The notes below the pieces were generated by a model that was not told where the DNA came from, did no database searches, and saw only the letters and a program-made list of their open reading frames with translations. This document shows, piece by piece, positions 18,902-28,493 of a DNA stretch of 64,000 nt. Position 1 is the first letter of the stretch, and every line of letters begins with the position of its first letter. Both the position numbers and the translations under genes were made by a program. This DNA comes from Corynebacterium casei LMG S-19264 (GTDB taxonomy: Bacteria; Actinomycetota; Actinomycetes; Mycobacteriales; Mycobacteriaceae), in NCBI RefSeq assembly GCF_000550785.1, contig NZ_CP004350.1:2460009-2524008 (forward strand), read 5' to 3'.

Positions 18902-19273
18902 ATTGAGCTTTCCGAATAGTTCGGGCATCATTCACGATTCACTACTCTTCGAACCTGAAACTGGAACCGCACAGATTAGCCACCCTCTACTAGCCTTACA
19001 GATCTTTCGCCGCTAAGAATTGGCTATCTGCTATATCCACACACCTAAGTCCGCCCTTCGCTTCCCCATAAGTATCATCCATGGGTGATTTGCGATTTTC
19101 TATTCCTATTCCATTCGAGCGAAAAGTGCTCTATCCCGATCATTCGAACATCAGTGTCAAGGGATAAAGTCTATTGTCTAGATAGTTCGCTATCATGCGA
19201 AGAACAGCAGATTTTATTGCAGTATTGTTGGATGCTTTAATAACTGCATTCTTAAGCTAGGAGATCAACTTAA
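18902..19273. other. intergenic region at the left edge of the restriction-modification insert
   Basis: No gene is visible. The sequence becomes AT-rich here and remains so through the next two genes. GATAGTTCGCTATC at about 19180-19193 is an interrupted palindrome (GATAG...CTATC) that may belong to a promoter or operator of the methyltransferase gene. No tRNA or clear attachment repeat was seen. Confidence 0.4.
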
Positions 19274-20305
19274 ATGACGCCGACGAAACTAACTTCCTTC
19301 GAGATCTGTGCAGGCGCAGGTGGCCAGGCTCTGGGCCTTGAACAAGCTGGTTTCGCTCATCAAGCCCTAGTCGAGATTGATAACTGGGCTGCTGAAACGC
19401 TTCGGTTAAACCGTGTAACCATGGGAATTACCAATGAGTCCATAATTCACGAAGCTGACGTTCATAGTATTGACGGGTCACCTTTCCGCGACGAAATTGA
19501 TCTATTCTCTGGAGGCGTCCCGTGCCCGCCTTTCTCGATCGCAGGAAAGCAACTAGGGGCAGACGACGACCGTGACCTCTTTCCTGAAGCTCTGCGTCTT
19601 ATTAAGGAAATCAACCCTCGGGCGGTACTGCTAGAAAATGTTAAAGGACTCGGACAAAAGCGGTTCGACGACTACCGAAAGCAAATTCTTAGCCAACTGA
19701 ACGCATTAGGCTACGCAACTCATTGGAAGCACATCCAGGCAGCTGACTTCGGAGTTCCCCAGCTCCGTCCACGTTTTGTTTTGGTCGCGCTCAAGGCTGA
19801 ATATGATGATTTCTTTGAATGGCCTCAATCTTTCAGCGAACATCTCACTGTGGGTGAAGCACTTGAGCATCTAATGGGCGCAGAAGGCTGGCCCGGAGCA
19901 ACAACCTGGGCTAAAAAGGCAAACACTGTAGCACCAACGCTCGTGGGCGGCTCAAAGAAACATGGTGGAGCTGACGTAGGACCGACTCGTGCGAAAGAGG
20001 CATGGCGCAAACTTGGAGTTAAGGGAACCTCGATTGCGGAATCAGCGCCACCAGCTGACTTCCCAACAGATCTGACCGATGTCCTACCCCGGTTGACGGT
20101 ACAGATGGGTGGGGTAATTCAGGGATTCCCCGAAAATTGGATGTGGGCCGGAGGGAAGACTGCACAGTGGCGCCAGGTTGGCAACGCATTTCCACCGCCA
20201 GTAGCAAGAGTACTTGGGCTATCAATCAAACACGCTCTTGAAAAACGGCGAGTGAAAAACACAATTCCTGCATCTTCACTGAGCCACAGGACCTTGGTGG
20301 TGTAA
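19274..20305 (+). CDS. type II DNA (cytosine-5) methyltransferase
   Basis: A 343-residue C5 methyltransferase. Motif I is FEICAGAGGQALGLEQAGF (residues 9-27); motif IV is GGVPCPPFSIAGKQLG with the catalytic Cys84; motif VI is LLENVKGL; motif VIII is FGVPQLRPRFVLV; the late motifs are in IQGFPENWMW and QVGNAFPPPVA. The target domain between VIII and IX is short. It is directly joined (TAA-ATG, no gap) to a NaeI-like endonuclease, so it most likely protects GCCGGC or a close relative. The gene is clearly more AT-rich than its neighbours, suggesting transfer. Confidence 0.92.
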   Translation: MTPTKLTSFEICAGAGGQALGLEQAGFAHQALVEIDNWAAETLRLNRVTMGITNESIIHEADVHSIDGSPFRDEIDLFSGGVPCPPFSIAGKQLGADDDRDLFPEALRLIKEINPRAVLLENVKGLGQKRFDDYRKQILSQLNALGYATHWKHIQAADFGVPQLRPRFVLVALKAEYDDFFEWPQSFSEHLTVGEALEHLMGAEGWPGATTWAKKANTVAPTLVGGSKKHGGADVGPTRAKEAWRKLGVKGTSIAESAPPADFPTDLTDVLPRLTVQMGGVIQGFPENWMWAGGKTAQWRQVGNAFPPPVARVLGLSIKHALEKRRVKNTIPASSLSHRTLVV

Positions 20306-21238
20306 ATGACTTCAAGATTCGACTCGAAGCCGGGTATTGATTCCATTTCGCTCGAAATCACCGAGCTATTCCGTGAAGCAGACCCCGATGGCGAGAGACT
20401 CGGACGCGTGTTTCGCGGAGCATTTGACATGGCTTATGATGGCCAGAACACCGGTCGCTACTCAATCGGACAACTCACTAAAACAGAATCCGCTCACATG
20501 GGTTCCCTCGTAGAGATTCTCATCCGGAGAGAATTTGATGACATTCTCACAGACGGAGAGGTTATGGACTTTGACGCGGCTGGCCATGATTTAGACTGCA
20601 AATACTCGAAGCACCGTTTCGGGTGGATGATACCCATGGAGGCACTTGGCAACCACGCCATGCTCTGTCATGCGGATGATCAATCAGCCACCTTTCACGT
20701 CGGATTCGCAATGATTCGTGACGAGATTCTCACTGCTGGAGGAAACCGGGATCGTAAGCGCACGATTTCCGCAAAAGGCCGACAAGCTATTAGTTGGCTA
20801 TTCACGGAACATCCCTTCCCTCCAAACACACTTCTGCAACTTGAACCCGAATTACGGGATAAGGTACTTGAACCGGAATCAGGTGCTGCGCGACTTGATA
20901 TGCTTTTCCGAGTGGCTCAAAAGCAAAGAATCCCTAGAGGCATTGTCGCCACGGTTGCAATGCAGAAAGATTACATGAAGAGAGTCCGCTCTAACGGAGG
21001 TTCTCGGACCAAACTTCGACCTGAAGGCATCGTAATTCTTAGCCAATACGAGCGGCACCGTAATATCGCACGAAAATTGAATCTGCCTGTTCCAGACAAA
21101 GGAGACACAGTTTCTGTCAGACTATATCCTGCTGAAAATGGATATACTGGGCCAACAATATTTGAAGAGGGAAAGCACTGGCGAATTGCCGAGAGTGATG
21201 ATCCCCCAGTTATGGCCCCTGAAATTACTCACAAATAA
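20306..21238 (+). CDS. NaeI-like type II restriction endonuclease
   Basis: A 310-residue protein. Compared from memory with NaeI it shares DPDG, YDGQNTGR, HMGSLVEILIRREF, LDCKYS (the Asp-x-Lys of the PD-(D/E)xK centre), ATVAMQKDYMKRVR-type sequence, RPEGIVILSQ and LPVPDKGDTVSVRLYPAE. NaeI is a type IIE enzyme that needs a second recognition site as effector; the C-terminal half here corresponds to its Topo/CAP-like effector domain. The residue equal to NaeI Leu43 is Ala43 (AYDG). It follows the methyltransferase without a gap. Specificity GCCGGC is expected, not shown. Confidence 0.9.
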   Translation: MTSRFDSKPGIDSISLEITELFREADPDGERLGRVFRGAFDMAYDGQNTGRYSIGQLTKTESAHMGSLVEILIRREFDDILTDGEVMDFDAAGHDLDCKYSKHRFGWMIPMEALGNHAMLCHADDQSATFHVGFAMIRDEILTAGGNRDRKRTISAKGRQAISWLFTEHPFPPNTLLQLEPELRDKVLEPESGAARLDMLFRVAQKQRIPRGIVATVAMQKDYMKRVRSNGGSRTKLRPEGIVILSQYERHRNIARKLNLPVPDKGDTVSVRLYPAENGYTGPTIFEEGKHWRIAESDDPPVMAPEITHK

Positions 21239-21313
21239 TTGTCAAGATATAAAAGTCGCTAAATCCCAGTCACGCACTAGAAAATAATGAGCACACTTAC
21301 GGGATCCACAAAA

Positions 21314-21355
21314 AATGCACTGAAGCTCCCGAATAATCGTGGGCTTCAGTGCATT
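21314..21355. terminator. bidirectional terminator
   Basis: AATGCACTGAAGC (21314-21326) pairs perfectly with GCTTCAGTGCATT (21343-21355). It lies between the convergent endonuclease gene and the SPFH gene and is preceded by an A-run that becomes a T-run on the other strand. Confidence 0.7.
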
Positions 21356-21374
21356 CTCTATTGAACTTTAGCGC

Positions 21375-22472
21375 CTACTGCCCCTCTCCGCGGAGCTGGT
21401 CACGCATTTCCTTGAAGTAGTCGCGAGCGGACTGAACCTGCTCAGGCTGCTTCTGGCGTGGCTGCGGTTGTTGCTGGCGCTGCGGCGCTGGCTGCTGCGC
21501 CGGGTTGCGCTGCGGCTGCGCCTGCGAAATCTGACGTGTCTTGTTATTTGATGAATTGGGCGAGCCACCATTTTCCTGCAGCGTGTGGGTGGACATCAGC
21601 ACGTCGCGCATGCCGTCAAAGATGTCTCCCATGCCGCCTGGGTTTGAAGGCATGAACAGCACGTTGGAGTTGGAGTTCGAGGAAACATCCACCATTGCAT
21701 CCAAATACTGGGAAACCAGCATCAGAGCCTCTGGGGATTCTTCAATACCGGCAGCACGCAGCATCTCGTACTGTGCGGCGATACCTTCAACGATTTCCTT
21801 ACGCTGTTCTGCAACACCGCGACCTTGCAGCTTACGAGCCTCAGCGGAACCTTCTGCTTCCTTAATGACACGAATCTTTTCAGCCTCAGCCTGAGCAACT
21901 GCTGCCTCACGCTCACGCTGAGCAGCGTTAATGGAGTTCATGGATTCACGAACGCGGGCATCCGGGCGAATATCGGTAACCAGGGTGTTCACGAAGTTCC
22001 AGCCGTACTCCGCCATGTTGTCACGCAGGGACAGACCAACGTTTTGTGCGATTGTGTCCTTGGAAGAGAAGGAATCATCCAAGTTCATGTTCGCAACAGA
22101 AGAGCGAACATTGTCCTGGACATAAGCAATAATCTGCTGCTCATGGTCAGACAGGCGGTAAAACGCTTCACGCTCACGGCCTTCAACGGTTTCATACTGA
22201 ACAGCTACTGGAATCTGAACGAAGACGTTGTCTTTGGTCTTGGTCTCAACCATGACGTCGAGCTGGTGGATCTGCAAAGAGATCTTGTCACGAACACGAT
22301 CGATATAAGGCAGCTTGAAGTGGAAACCTGCATGAGCAACCTTATTGAACTTGCCGAGGCGCTCGACGATGGCCGCCTCACGCGTACGAACAATAAAGTA
22401 GCCATCAAAAATGGTGAACAAAACTATGAGGAGGAATACTGCGAGGACTATGAGGGCTACCAAAATTATCAC
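21375..22472 (-). CDS. SPFH/band 7 (stomatin-prohibitin) membrane protein
   Basis: A 365-residue protein: N-terminal membrane segment (IILVALIVLAVFLLIVLFTIF), then the band 7 domain with EAAIVERLGKFNKVAHAGFHFKLPY, VQIPVAVQYETV and the coiled-coil INAAQREREAAVAQAEAEKIR. The tail beyond about residue 290 is Gln/Pro-rich low-complexity sequence. QmcA/YbbK-like members assemble as large oligomers in membrane microdomains; the exact function is unknown. The gene is single, upstream of a terminator shared with the restriction system. Confidence 0.9.
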   Translation of the reverse strand: MIILVALIVLAVFLLIVLFTIFDGYFIVRTREAAIVERLGKFNKVAHAGFHFKLPYIDRVRDKISLQIHQLDVMVETKTKDNVFVQIPVAVQYETVEGREREAFYRLSDHEQQIIAYVQDNVRSSVANMNLDDSFSSKDTIAQNVGLSLRDNMAEYGWNFVNTLVTDIRPDARVRESMNSINAAQREREAAVAQAEAEKIRVIKEAEGSAEARKLQGRGVAEQRKEIVEGIAAQYEMLRAAGIEESPEALMLVSQYLDAMVDVSSNSNSNVLFMPSNPGGMGDIFDGMRDVLMSTHTLQENGGSPNSSNNKTRQISQAQPQRNPAQQPAPQRQQQPQPRQKQPEQVQSARDYFKEMRDQLRGEGQ

Positions 22473-22664
22473 CGACCGTTATAGACGTGGATGCATCCTT
22501 TAAAACCGAGACATCACACTATGTACTGAACAATATGAAAAAGTGTTTCGTTTCCATCGTTGCACAAAACTACAACATGCGCATCACCCGTTTTCTCCCC
22601 CAACTGTTAACAATTACACAGCTACCCTCACGCAAGCCTCACAAAGTCCCAGTTTGCTTCAGTC

Positions 22665-23354
22665 TTAGGCGCCACGCTGCGCCGCATAGTGCTCTGCGTA
22701 TTCTTCAGGAGATACACCGAAGTGGTTTTTGAAAGAGCGCCCGAGGGATCCGACATCCAGATAGCCCACGCTGCTGGCAACCTCTTTGATGCTGCCATTT
22801 CTCTGCAGCAACAGGGCCGCGGTTTCTATCCGGTTACGCATCCGCCACTGCCCGAAGGTGATACAGGCTTCTGATGGAAGTGAAACTTCGTCATCGCTGG
22901 GCTCGCTCTGCTCTGCCACTGGAGGATTCTTCGCAATAGCTGAAGCGTGCTCTAGGAGCTGAAGAATCTCTGCTCCGCCGTCATCGGTCGGCCGCAAGAT
23001 GGAACTTTGCCATTGCATATATGACAGCATTAATGACTGTAACCTGCGACTTACCCGGATCACAGTTAACTCCAACAACGGATAGGAATCATCTTCCGCT
23101 TCGAAAAATAGTGGGATCAAGACAGACTTGTCCCCCACGCGAAACTCATGACTCGTTCCCACTGGGACCCACAAAGCTTGTCCAGCCATTAAACGTATTG
23201 CTTCGCCATTGATATTGAAATGGCTTCCACCGCGCACCTGCCAAAAGAGAATGTGGTGTTCCTGGTGAACTCTTTCCGAAACAGACGCCGCCAGCACAGT
23301 CACCCGCAACGCATCTTCGCTTTGAGGTTCAAATAGCTCATTATAGTCCAGCAT
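22665..23354 (-). CDS. AraC-family transcriptional regulator with cupin sensor domain
   Basis: A 229-residue protein. The N-terminal half has cupin-like sequence (HHILFWQVRGGSHFNINGE, then MAGQALWVPVGTSHEF). The C-terminal half ends in two helix-turn-helix units (FGQWRMRNRIETAALLL and IKEVASSVGYLDVGSLGRSF, then FGVSPEEYAEHY), the AraC/XylS signature. I prefer the ATG at 23354, with GGGGAGG five bases before, over one ten codons upstream. Its targets are not apparent from context. Confidence 0.85.
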   Translation of the reverse strand: MLDYNELFEPQSEDALRVTVLAASVSERVHQEHHILFWQVRGGSHFNINGEAIRLMAGQALWVPVGTSHEFRVGDKSVLIPLFFEAEDDSYPLLELTVIRVSRRLQSLMLSYMQWQSSILRPTDDGGAEILQLLEHASAIAKNPPVAEQSEPSDDEVSLPSEACITFGQWRMRNRIETAALLLQRNGSIKEVASSVGYLDVGSLGRSFKNHFGVSPEEYAEHYAAQRGA

Positions 23355-23535
23355 CACGCCTCCCCTGTTCAGCGCTCGCCTCATGCGCTGGTTGAAACCC
23401 CGCCCGGAATGCCATCAATGAGAACAAGGTTAGGTGTCCCTGACCATATGCCGAGTTACTGAAAGATTCAATGCCTATATTCACAGCGCGCGAACGAACT
23501 CGGACGGAGTATCGCAATACATCGCGGAAATGTTT

Positions 23536-23569
23536 AAAGGCTGTACTTGGTTATCCAAGTACAGCCTTT
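23536..23569. terminator. terminator of the tRNA-Leu gene
   Basis: AAAGGCTGTACTTGG (23536-23550) pairs perfectly with CCAAGTACAGCCTTT (23555-23569) around a TTAT loop. On the minus strand it begins six bases after the tRNA end. Confidence 0.8.
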
Positions 23570-23575
23570 ATGCTG

Positions 23576-23658
23576 TGCGCCCGGTGAGACTTGAACTCAC
23601 ACGCCCTCTGGACACTAGAACCTAAATCTAGCGCGTCTGCCAATTCCGCCACGGGCGC
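23576..23658 (-). tRNA. tRNA-Leu (anticodon UAG)
   Basis: Read on the minus strand, GCGCCCG pairs with CGGGCGC as the acceptor stem, with A as discriminator. GGCGGAATTGGCAGACGC is the D arm, CTAGATTTAGGTTCTAG the anticodon arm with TAG, a long variable arm follows as in all tRNA-Leu, and GTTCAAGTC lies in the T arm. The CCA end is not encoded. Confidence 0.95.
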
Positions 23659-23745
23659 TTGCGCAACTGATATTACAACAGAACGTGTCAAAATTAATAA
23701 TTGGGGAAATAGGGCTTTCCGAAATGGATAGGTAAGGTGGGCTAT

Positions 23746-24177
23746 GTGAGTGAAAAGCGGAATAAAATTAAAACACGGTGGTGGCATATCGTGCTCATCG
23801 CGGTTTTTGTTGTCGCATTTATCGGTCTCGCATGGTGGCAATGGTCCCGCTTCCAGTCGGGTTCTGGCACTTTCCAGAACCTTGGTTATGCCTTTCAGTG
23901 GCCATTGTTCGCAGCTTTTGTCATCTACGCCTACCGCACCGCAATGAAGTACGAAAATGAGCGTATCGAAGCAGAAAATGAAGCTGCCAAAGTCGGCAGT
24001 GATGACTACATGTACCAAGCGCCGCAAGAAACCGATGATCAGGTAACTGAAATCGACGAGGACTTCCTGCCACAGCGCAAGCAGATCAGCGTTGAGGAAT
24101 TCAACGCCATGAACCGACAAAGACGCGGGCAGAACTCATCTGAGCCACATTCTTCCGACCCTCACGCGGATTTTTAA
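23746..24177 (+). CDS. LprD-like conserved membrane protein
   Basis: A 143-residue protein with two membrane segments (WHIVLIAVFVVAFIGLAWW and AFQWPLFAAFVIYAY) and a charged cytoplasmic tail. The linking sequence SGTFQNLGYAFQWPLF is highly conserved in actinobacteria (M. tuberculosis LprD, Rv1343c). Its neighbours here are also those of Rv1343c. Function unknown. I prefer the GTG at 23746 (MSEKRNK), since AAGGTGG lies just before it; a GTG at 23737 is possible. Confidence 0.75.
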   Translation: MSEKRNKIKTRWWHIVLIAVFVVAFIGLAWWQWSRFQSGSGTFQNLGYAFQWPLFAAFVIYAYRTAMKYENERIEAENEAAKVGSDDYMYQAPQETDDQVTEIDEDFLPQRKQISVEEFNAMNRQRRGQNSSEPHSSDPHADF

Positions 24178-24248
24178 GAATCAGTCAGTCAAAGTTCGGC
24201 TGAAATTCTTTCCCAATAGCACGCAGAAACTTAAAGGATTCTTCTTCC

Positions 24249-24602
24249 ATGACCTCCCAGCAGCAGGTTCACCCAGAACGCCAGAAGCGCGTTTCCACCG
24301 CACTGACATTTTTCACCGTCGCAGCCACCATCACCGGTATCTTCCTGGTCATCCTGGTGATCCGCATGATCTTGGAATACATCGTCGGTATGGAAATGCC
24401 GGACTGGGCAACTCTGGTGGCACAGGCTCACGGCCTCGCGTACATGGTCTATCTTCTGTCCATTTTGAACCTAGCGCCTAAGGCGCGCTGGTCCGTTGGC
24501 AAGTGGTTCACCACTGCCCTTGCGGGTGTTATCCCGTTCTTCTCCTTCTGGATGGAGATCAAGCGCCGCAACGAAGTAAAGCAGATGTTCCAGCTTTCAT
24601 AG
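24249..24602 (+). CDS. DUF3817 membrane protein (Rv1342c-like)
   Basis: A 117-residue protein with three membrane segments. VSTALTFFTVAATITGIFL, AQAHGLAYMVYLLSILNL and FTTALAGVIPFFSFWMEI match DUF3817, where the HG in the second segment and the FW..E in the third are conserved. The order next to lprD-like, rdgB and rph is the same as in M. tuberculosis. Function unknown. AAAGGA precedes the ATG. Confidence 0.85.
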   Translation: MTSQQQVHPERQKRVSTALTFFTVAATITGIFLVILVIRMILEYIVGMEMPDWATLVAQAHGLAYMVYLLSILNLAPKARWSVGKWFTTALAGVIPFFSFWMEIKRRNEVKQMFQLS

Positions 24603-24616
24603 GCTTTGTCATCCCG

Positions 24617-24660
24617 AAAGAGGAGGGGCGTGCAGCACTGACTGCACGCCCCTCCTCTTT
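24617..24660. terminator. strong bidirectional terminator
   Basis: AAAGAGGAGGGGCGTGCAG (24617-24635) and CTGCACGCCCCTCCTCTTT (24642-24660) make a 19-bp perfect stem with a six-base loop. It separates the convergent DUF3817 and rdgB genes. Confidence 0.85.
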
Positions 24661-24683
24661 CTACTTTTGTGTGAAAGCGTGAT

Positions 24684-25298
24684 TTAGCTAGCGTTTCCAG
24701 CAGCCAGCTTTTCAATCACTGGCACCAGTTGTGCCAGTGCGCGTCCACGGTGTGAAGCCGAGTTCTTTTCCTCTGGGGTCAGCTCCGCGGAGCTGCGGGT
24801 CTCGCCTTCAGGTTGGAACAGTGGGTCATAGCCAAAGCCAGCCTCGCCGCGTGGTGCGGTGAGCAGGGTTCCAGGCCAACGGCCCTCGGCAACGTGTTCT
24901 TGACCGGCAGGAGTAACCAGCGCGCAAACGGAGACAAACGCCGCCTGGCGGCGTTGTTCTGGCACATGCGCCATCTGTGCGAGCAACAACTCGTTGTTCG
25001 CGGCATCATTTCCGTGAGTGCCGGACCAGCGCGCGGAGAGCACACCGGGCATGCCGTTGAGTTCTTCCACAGCAATGCCGGAGTCATCGGCGATGCAGGC
25101 AAGGCCAGTTTCCCGCGCGCCAGCATGTGCCTTCAACAATGCATTGTCGGCGAAGGTGCGGCCGTCTTCGACGGGCTCTTCATAAGGCTCAACATCGCGC
25201 AGCGGAACCAGCTCAACCGAATCGATGCCAGCATCAGCCAGAATCTTTTCCAGCTCAATCAGCTTCTTCGCGTTATTCGATGCAACAAGAAGTTTCAT
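24684..25298 (-). CDS. rdgB: XTP/dITP diphosphatase (Ham1/RdgB)
   Basis: A 204-residue house-cleaning enzyme that hydrolyses dITP and XTP to the monophosphates. LLVASNNAKKLIELEKIL binds the triphosphate; ADDSGIAVEELNGMPGVLSARW carries the metal-binding Asp; GFGYDPLF and SHRGRAL are the other signatures. It lies five bases after rph on the same strand in the murI-MBL-rph-rdgB cluster. Confidence 0.95.
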   Translation of the reverse strand: MKLLVASNNAKKLIELEKILADAGIDSVELVPLRDVEPYEEPVEDGRTFADNALLKAHAGARETGLACIADDSGIAVEELNGMPGVLSARWSGTHGNDAANNELLLAQMAHVPEQRRQAAFVSVCALVTPAGQEHVAEGRWPGTLLTAPRGEAGFGYDPLFQPEGETRSSAELTPEEKNSASHRGRALAQLVPVIEKLAAGNAS

Positions 25299-25303
25299 AA
25301 GCC

Positions 25304-26032
25304 CTAGATTCCAAGCGCGGCACGCTGCGCAGCAATCAGCTCATAGCAGCCCTTTTGCGCAACATCCAGCATGGAGTTCAATTCGTCACGGCCAAACAAG
25401 CCGTTCTCGCCGGTGCCCTGGACTTCCACGAAGTTTCCGGACTCCTGCATCACAACGTTCAGGTCGACCTCAGCGCGGGAGTCTTCCTCATAAGGCAGGT
25501 CCAAGCAGACATTGCCCTCGACGATGCCCACTGATACCGCGGCGATTGGATCCAACAGTGGCTCGCCCGGTACAACGCCTTGGTCTTTGAGAACCGCAAT
25601 GGCATCGGCAAGCGCAACATATGCACCCGTGATCGACGCGGTGCGGGTGCCACCATCAGCCTGGAGCACATCGCAGTCAATCTGGATGGTGTTCTCCCCC
25701 AGCTGGCTCAAATCAATAGCCGCGCGCAAGGAACGGCCCACCAGACGAGAAATCTCATGGGTACGACCCTTGACCTTGCCCTTCATGGATTCACGTGGCA
25801 TGCGGTCATGCGTTGCGGACGGCAGCATTGCGTATTCCGCAGTCAACCAGCCCTCACCGGAATCCTTCTTAAAACGTGGAACGCCCTGCTGAACAGAAGC
25901 AGTGCACATCACGCGGGTGTTGCCGAACTCAACCAGAACGGAGCCGGCAGGATTAGTGGTGAAATTGCGGGTAATACGGACACTTCGCAGCTGGTCTAGG
26001 TCACGACCATCAGCACGTTGAAAATCAGTCAT
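25304..26032 (-). CDS. rph: ribonuclease PH
   Basis: A 242-residue phosphorolytic 3'-5' exonuclease that trims tRNA 3' ends, working as a hexamer. RPFTTNPAG-like start ([20 protein letters not shown]), [20 protein letters not shown] and [17 protein letters not shown] (phosphate site) and [10 protein letters not shown] are all present. It lies between the MBL gene and rdgB, as in M. tuberculosis. Confidence 0.96.
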   Translation of the reverse strand: MTDFQRADGRDLDQLRSVRITRNFTTNPAGSVLVEFGNTRVMCTASVQQGVPRFKKDSGEGWLTAEYAMLPSATHDRMPRESMKGKVKGRTHEISRLVGRSLRAAIDLSQLGENTIQIDCDVLQADGGTRTASITGAYVALADAIAVLKDQGVVPGEPLLDPIAAVSVGIVEGNVCLDLPYEEDSRAEVDLNVVMQESGNFVEVQGTGENGLFGRDELNSMLDVAQKGCYELIAAQRAALGI

Positions 26033-26055
26033 GTCCTCAAGGGTACCGCGCCAGC

Positions 26056-26823
26056 TTAAAGTTCAAACTCCATGCCCGGCGCGCCCAACACAATTTCCCC
26101 ATCGAACTCAGTGCGTGCTGCATCCAACGTGGACTGCGGATCACTCCAAGGCTGCAGGTGGACGAGGACCAACTTTTTGACATCGGCAAGCTTTGCTAAA
26201 CGCCCTGCCTGGTTGCCCGACATGTGCATGCCCTGTGGGCGGCCCTCGGTCTCGCAACCCCAAGCTGCTTCGGCGAGGAATACATCCGCGTTCTGTGCTG
26301 CCGGCACCAAGTCCTCGGTATAAGCCGTATCCCCCGTGTAACAAATAACCTTGCCGGTCTTGGCGTGCTCCATGCGCAGGCTATACGCCTCAATCGGGTG
26401 AATGGCGTGAAACGGCGTCATGTACACATCATCAATGAGCTCACGCTTACCGTTCTCCCAGGAAGAGAACGCAAAGGAATCAGAGAAGTCATCTACTTCA
26501 TCCACGTGATCCGCGCTCATGCGACCCAGGTGAACCGGGGAATCCTTCGGACCAAATATGAAATTTCGCGATGCTGCGGGGGCTTCCGGGTGGAAACGAC
26601 GCCACACCATCAACGAAGGGAAATCAGTGCAGTGATCCGCATGCAGGTGACTGAAAGTCAGATGGGCATCACAGGGGTCTTGGATTTCTTGCAAAGCAGC
26701 AAAAGTACCAGGGCCCAAGTCCATAATGATGGACGGTGCGTCTGGGAAAGAAACCAAGTAACCCGACGCAGGGTTATTAGGACTGGGCACGCTGCCCGAG
26801 CATCCTAGAATGGTCAACTTCAT
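26056..26823 (-). CDS. metallo-beta-lactamase-fold phosphodiesterase, Rv1339-like
   Basis: A 255-residue MBL-fold enzyme. The metal site is seen in [11 protein letters not shown], with GDTAYTEDL and the final VHLQPW supplying the further ligands. N-terminal [21 protein letters not shown] is the usual first strand. The M. tuberculosis homologue Rv1339 has been reported as a cAMP phosphodiesterase; tRNase Z-like activity is an alternative. Its place between murI and rph is conserved. Confidence 0.85.
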   Translation of the reverse strand: MKLTILGCSGSVPSPNNPASGYLVSFPDAPSIIMDLGPGTFAALQEIQDPCDAHLTFSHLHADHCTDFPSLMVWRRFHPEAPAASRNFIFGPKDSPVHLGRMSADHVDEVDDFSDSFAFSSWENGKRELIDDVYMTPFHAIHPIEAYSLRMEHAKTGKVICYTGDTAYTEDLVPAAQNADVFLAEAAWGCETEGRPQGMHMSGNQAGRLAKLADVKKLVLVHLQPWSDPQSTLDAARTEFDGEIVLGAPGMEFEL

Positions 26824-26930
26824 GAGGCTATGTTGTCACGAATTCGCCGAAAATTCTTTAATAACAGGCGAATTCACGGTTAAAGACACTAACCATAGCC
26901 TTATGTGGGGATGCTCACCGGCTGTGAAAA

Positions 26931-27704
26931 TTACAGCTGAGGGCCTAAAAAGCGCTGTGCAAGGCGTGAGAAAGTTTCTGCATCACCGGTGGATTCAAAA
27001 AGTCTTGTGGGCGCATTATCAACAGGTGCTAGTTCATCACGTTCGGTCAAGATGCGCAGCACGTCCTTCGCAGTCTCTTCTGCCGAGGACACCAGGGTGA
27101 CATTATCGCCCATGGCCAGCTGAATAATGCCGGTCAGCAACGGGTAATGCGTGCAGCCCAGCACCAAGGTATCCACGCCTGCTGCCTGCAGCGGCGCCAA
27201 GTAGGCTTCCGCCACGCCGAGAATCTGCCGGCCGGAGGTAATCCCGCGTTCGACGAAAGGCACGAAGTCCGGGCAAGCCACGGCGTGCGCTTCCACGGTG
27301 TCCGTCTGCGCGAACAGGTGTTGATAGGCCTGGGAATTGATGGTTCCCTCAGTGCCAATGACACCGACTTTGTGGTTACGCGTGGTGGCCAGCGCACGGC
27401 GTACCGCCGGGCGGATGACCTCCACAATCGGGATGTCATAGCGCTCCCTCGCTTCTTCCAAGAAGGCTGCGGTTGCTGTGTTGCATGCGATGACCAACAT
27501 CTTGCAGCCGCGCTCCACCAAGTCATCGGCGATGGCGCGGGAAAGATTCTGCACGTCTTCCAACTCCCGCGGGCCGTATGGCGCATGCGCGGTATCACCG
27601 ACGTAGATGATGGATTCTTGTGGCAGCTGCTCCATGATGGTGCGCGCGACTGTTAAACCACCGACACCTGAATCAAAGATACCGATGGGAGCTAGACTGT
27701 CCAC
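26931..27704 (-). CDS. murI: glutamate racemase
   Basis: A 257-residue enzyme that makes D-glutamate for peptidoglycan. [17 protein letters not shown] is the N-terminal signature; the two catalytic cysteines are in [11 protein letters not shown] and [20 protein letters not shown] is also conserved. It starts one base before the end of the rhomboid gene, so the two are translated together. About 100 bases separate it from the MBL gene. Confidence 0.96.
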   Translation of the reverse strand: MDSLAPIGIFDSGVGGLTVARTIMEQLPQESIIYVGDTAHAPYGPRELEDVQNLSRAIADDLVERGCKMLVIACNTATAAFLEEARERYDIPIVEVIRPAVRRALATTRNHKVGVIGTEGTINSQAYQHLFAQTDTVEAHAVACPDFVPFVERGITSGRQILGVAEAYLAPLQAAGVDTLVLGCTHYPLLTGIIQLAMGDNVTLVSSAEETAKDVLRILTERDELAPVDNAPTRLFESTGDAETFSRLAQRFLGPQL

Positions 27705-28376
27705 TTATCTAACCGCCTTTTGCTTGCGCCGTGCGATCTGCGCTTTGGTGTCATCGGAGGTAATCACGCTACCTGCCACGACACCGCCAGCGGCGCCGAA
27801 GAGGTGCGCCTGCCAGGACACGCCTTCATAGATGGGCAGCACACCGAAGATCATGCCGGAGTAGAAAATGCCCAGGACAATGCCCAGTGCAATCTGGCTC
27901 AGGGAACGGTTGAAGATACCGCGGATGAGCAGGTAAGCCCACCAGCCATAGACAACTCCCGATGCACCGATGTGGTTGGTACCCGGGCCGCCCAGCAGCC
28001 ATGTACCAATGCCGGCGATGAGTACGACCAGCAAGGTAACTTCCCACCAGGCTTTACGCCCGGAAAGGCCTACGAGGAAACAGAAAATGGCACCTGAGAT
28101 TGAGTTTGAAATCAGGTGCTCAAAGTTCGAGTGCAGAAACGGCGAAGTAATGATGCCCAGCAGACCGTTGAAATCCAGCGGGTGAATACCGAAGTATGTC
28201 AGCCGGCTCCCGAAGATAAACGTGTTAACCAGGTGCACAATCCACAGCACCGCGACGTACCCGAATGCGAAAGTCAGCCCCGTGGCAATACGTCCACGCT
28301 TGGTGTAATTCGCTGAAATACCACTATTGCGCGATGACTTTCCGGAGGGCTGCGGGATGGGTGCTGGGTAGGTCAT
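27705..28376 (-). CDS. rhomboid-family intramembrane serine protease
   Basis: A 223-residue protein with six membrane segments. The catalytic Ser lies in HIGASGVVYGWWAYL (GxSx motif) and the catalytic His in SWQAHLFGAAGG; FLHSNFEHLISNS is the HxxxN region. It equals Rv1337 by family and position beside murI. The ATG at 28376 fits better than an upstream start: TTAAACT lies ten bases before it, so the message could be nearly leaderless. Substrates are unknown. Confidence 0.88.
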   Translation of the reverse strand: MTYPAPIPQPSGKSSRNSGISANYTKRGRIATGLTFAFGYVAVLWIVHLVNTFIFGSRLTYFGIHPLDFNGLLGIITSPFLHSNFEHLISNSISGAIFCFLVGLSGRKAWWEVTLLVVLIAGIGTWLLGGPGTNHIGASGVVYGWWAYLLIRGIFNRSLSQIALGIVLGIFYSGMIFGVLPIYEGVSWQAHLFGAAGGVVAGSVITSDDTKAQIARRKQKAVR

Positions 28377-28493
28377 AGTGCAGACAAGTTTAACCCAGCC
28401 AAGCAAGCTCTGCCGCAAAGAAGACGTCGCCTATGCACATAGGCGCACAATTCAACGGCTATATCCGGGGTTCTTTCGGTAGCTTCACAGCTT

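Noticed and set aside
23385..23745. tRNA-Leu as an island attachment site
   Set aside because: No integrase and no repeated tRNA 3' end in the window; the genes on both sides are core genes in conserved order.
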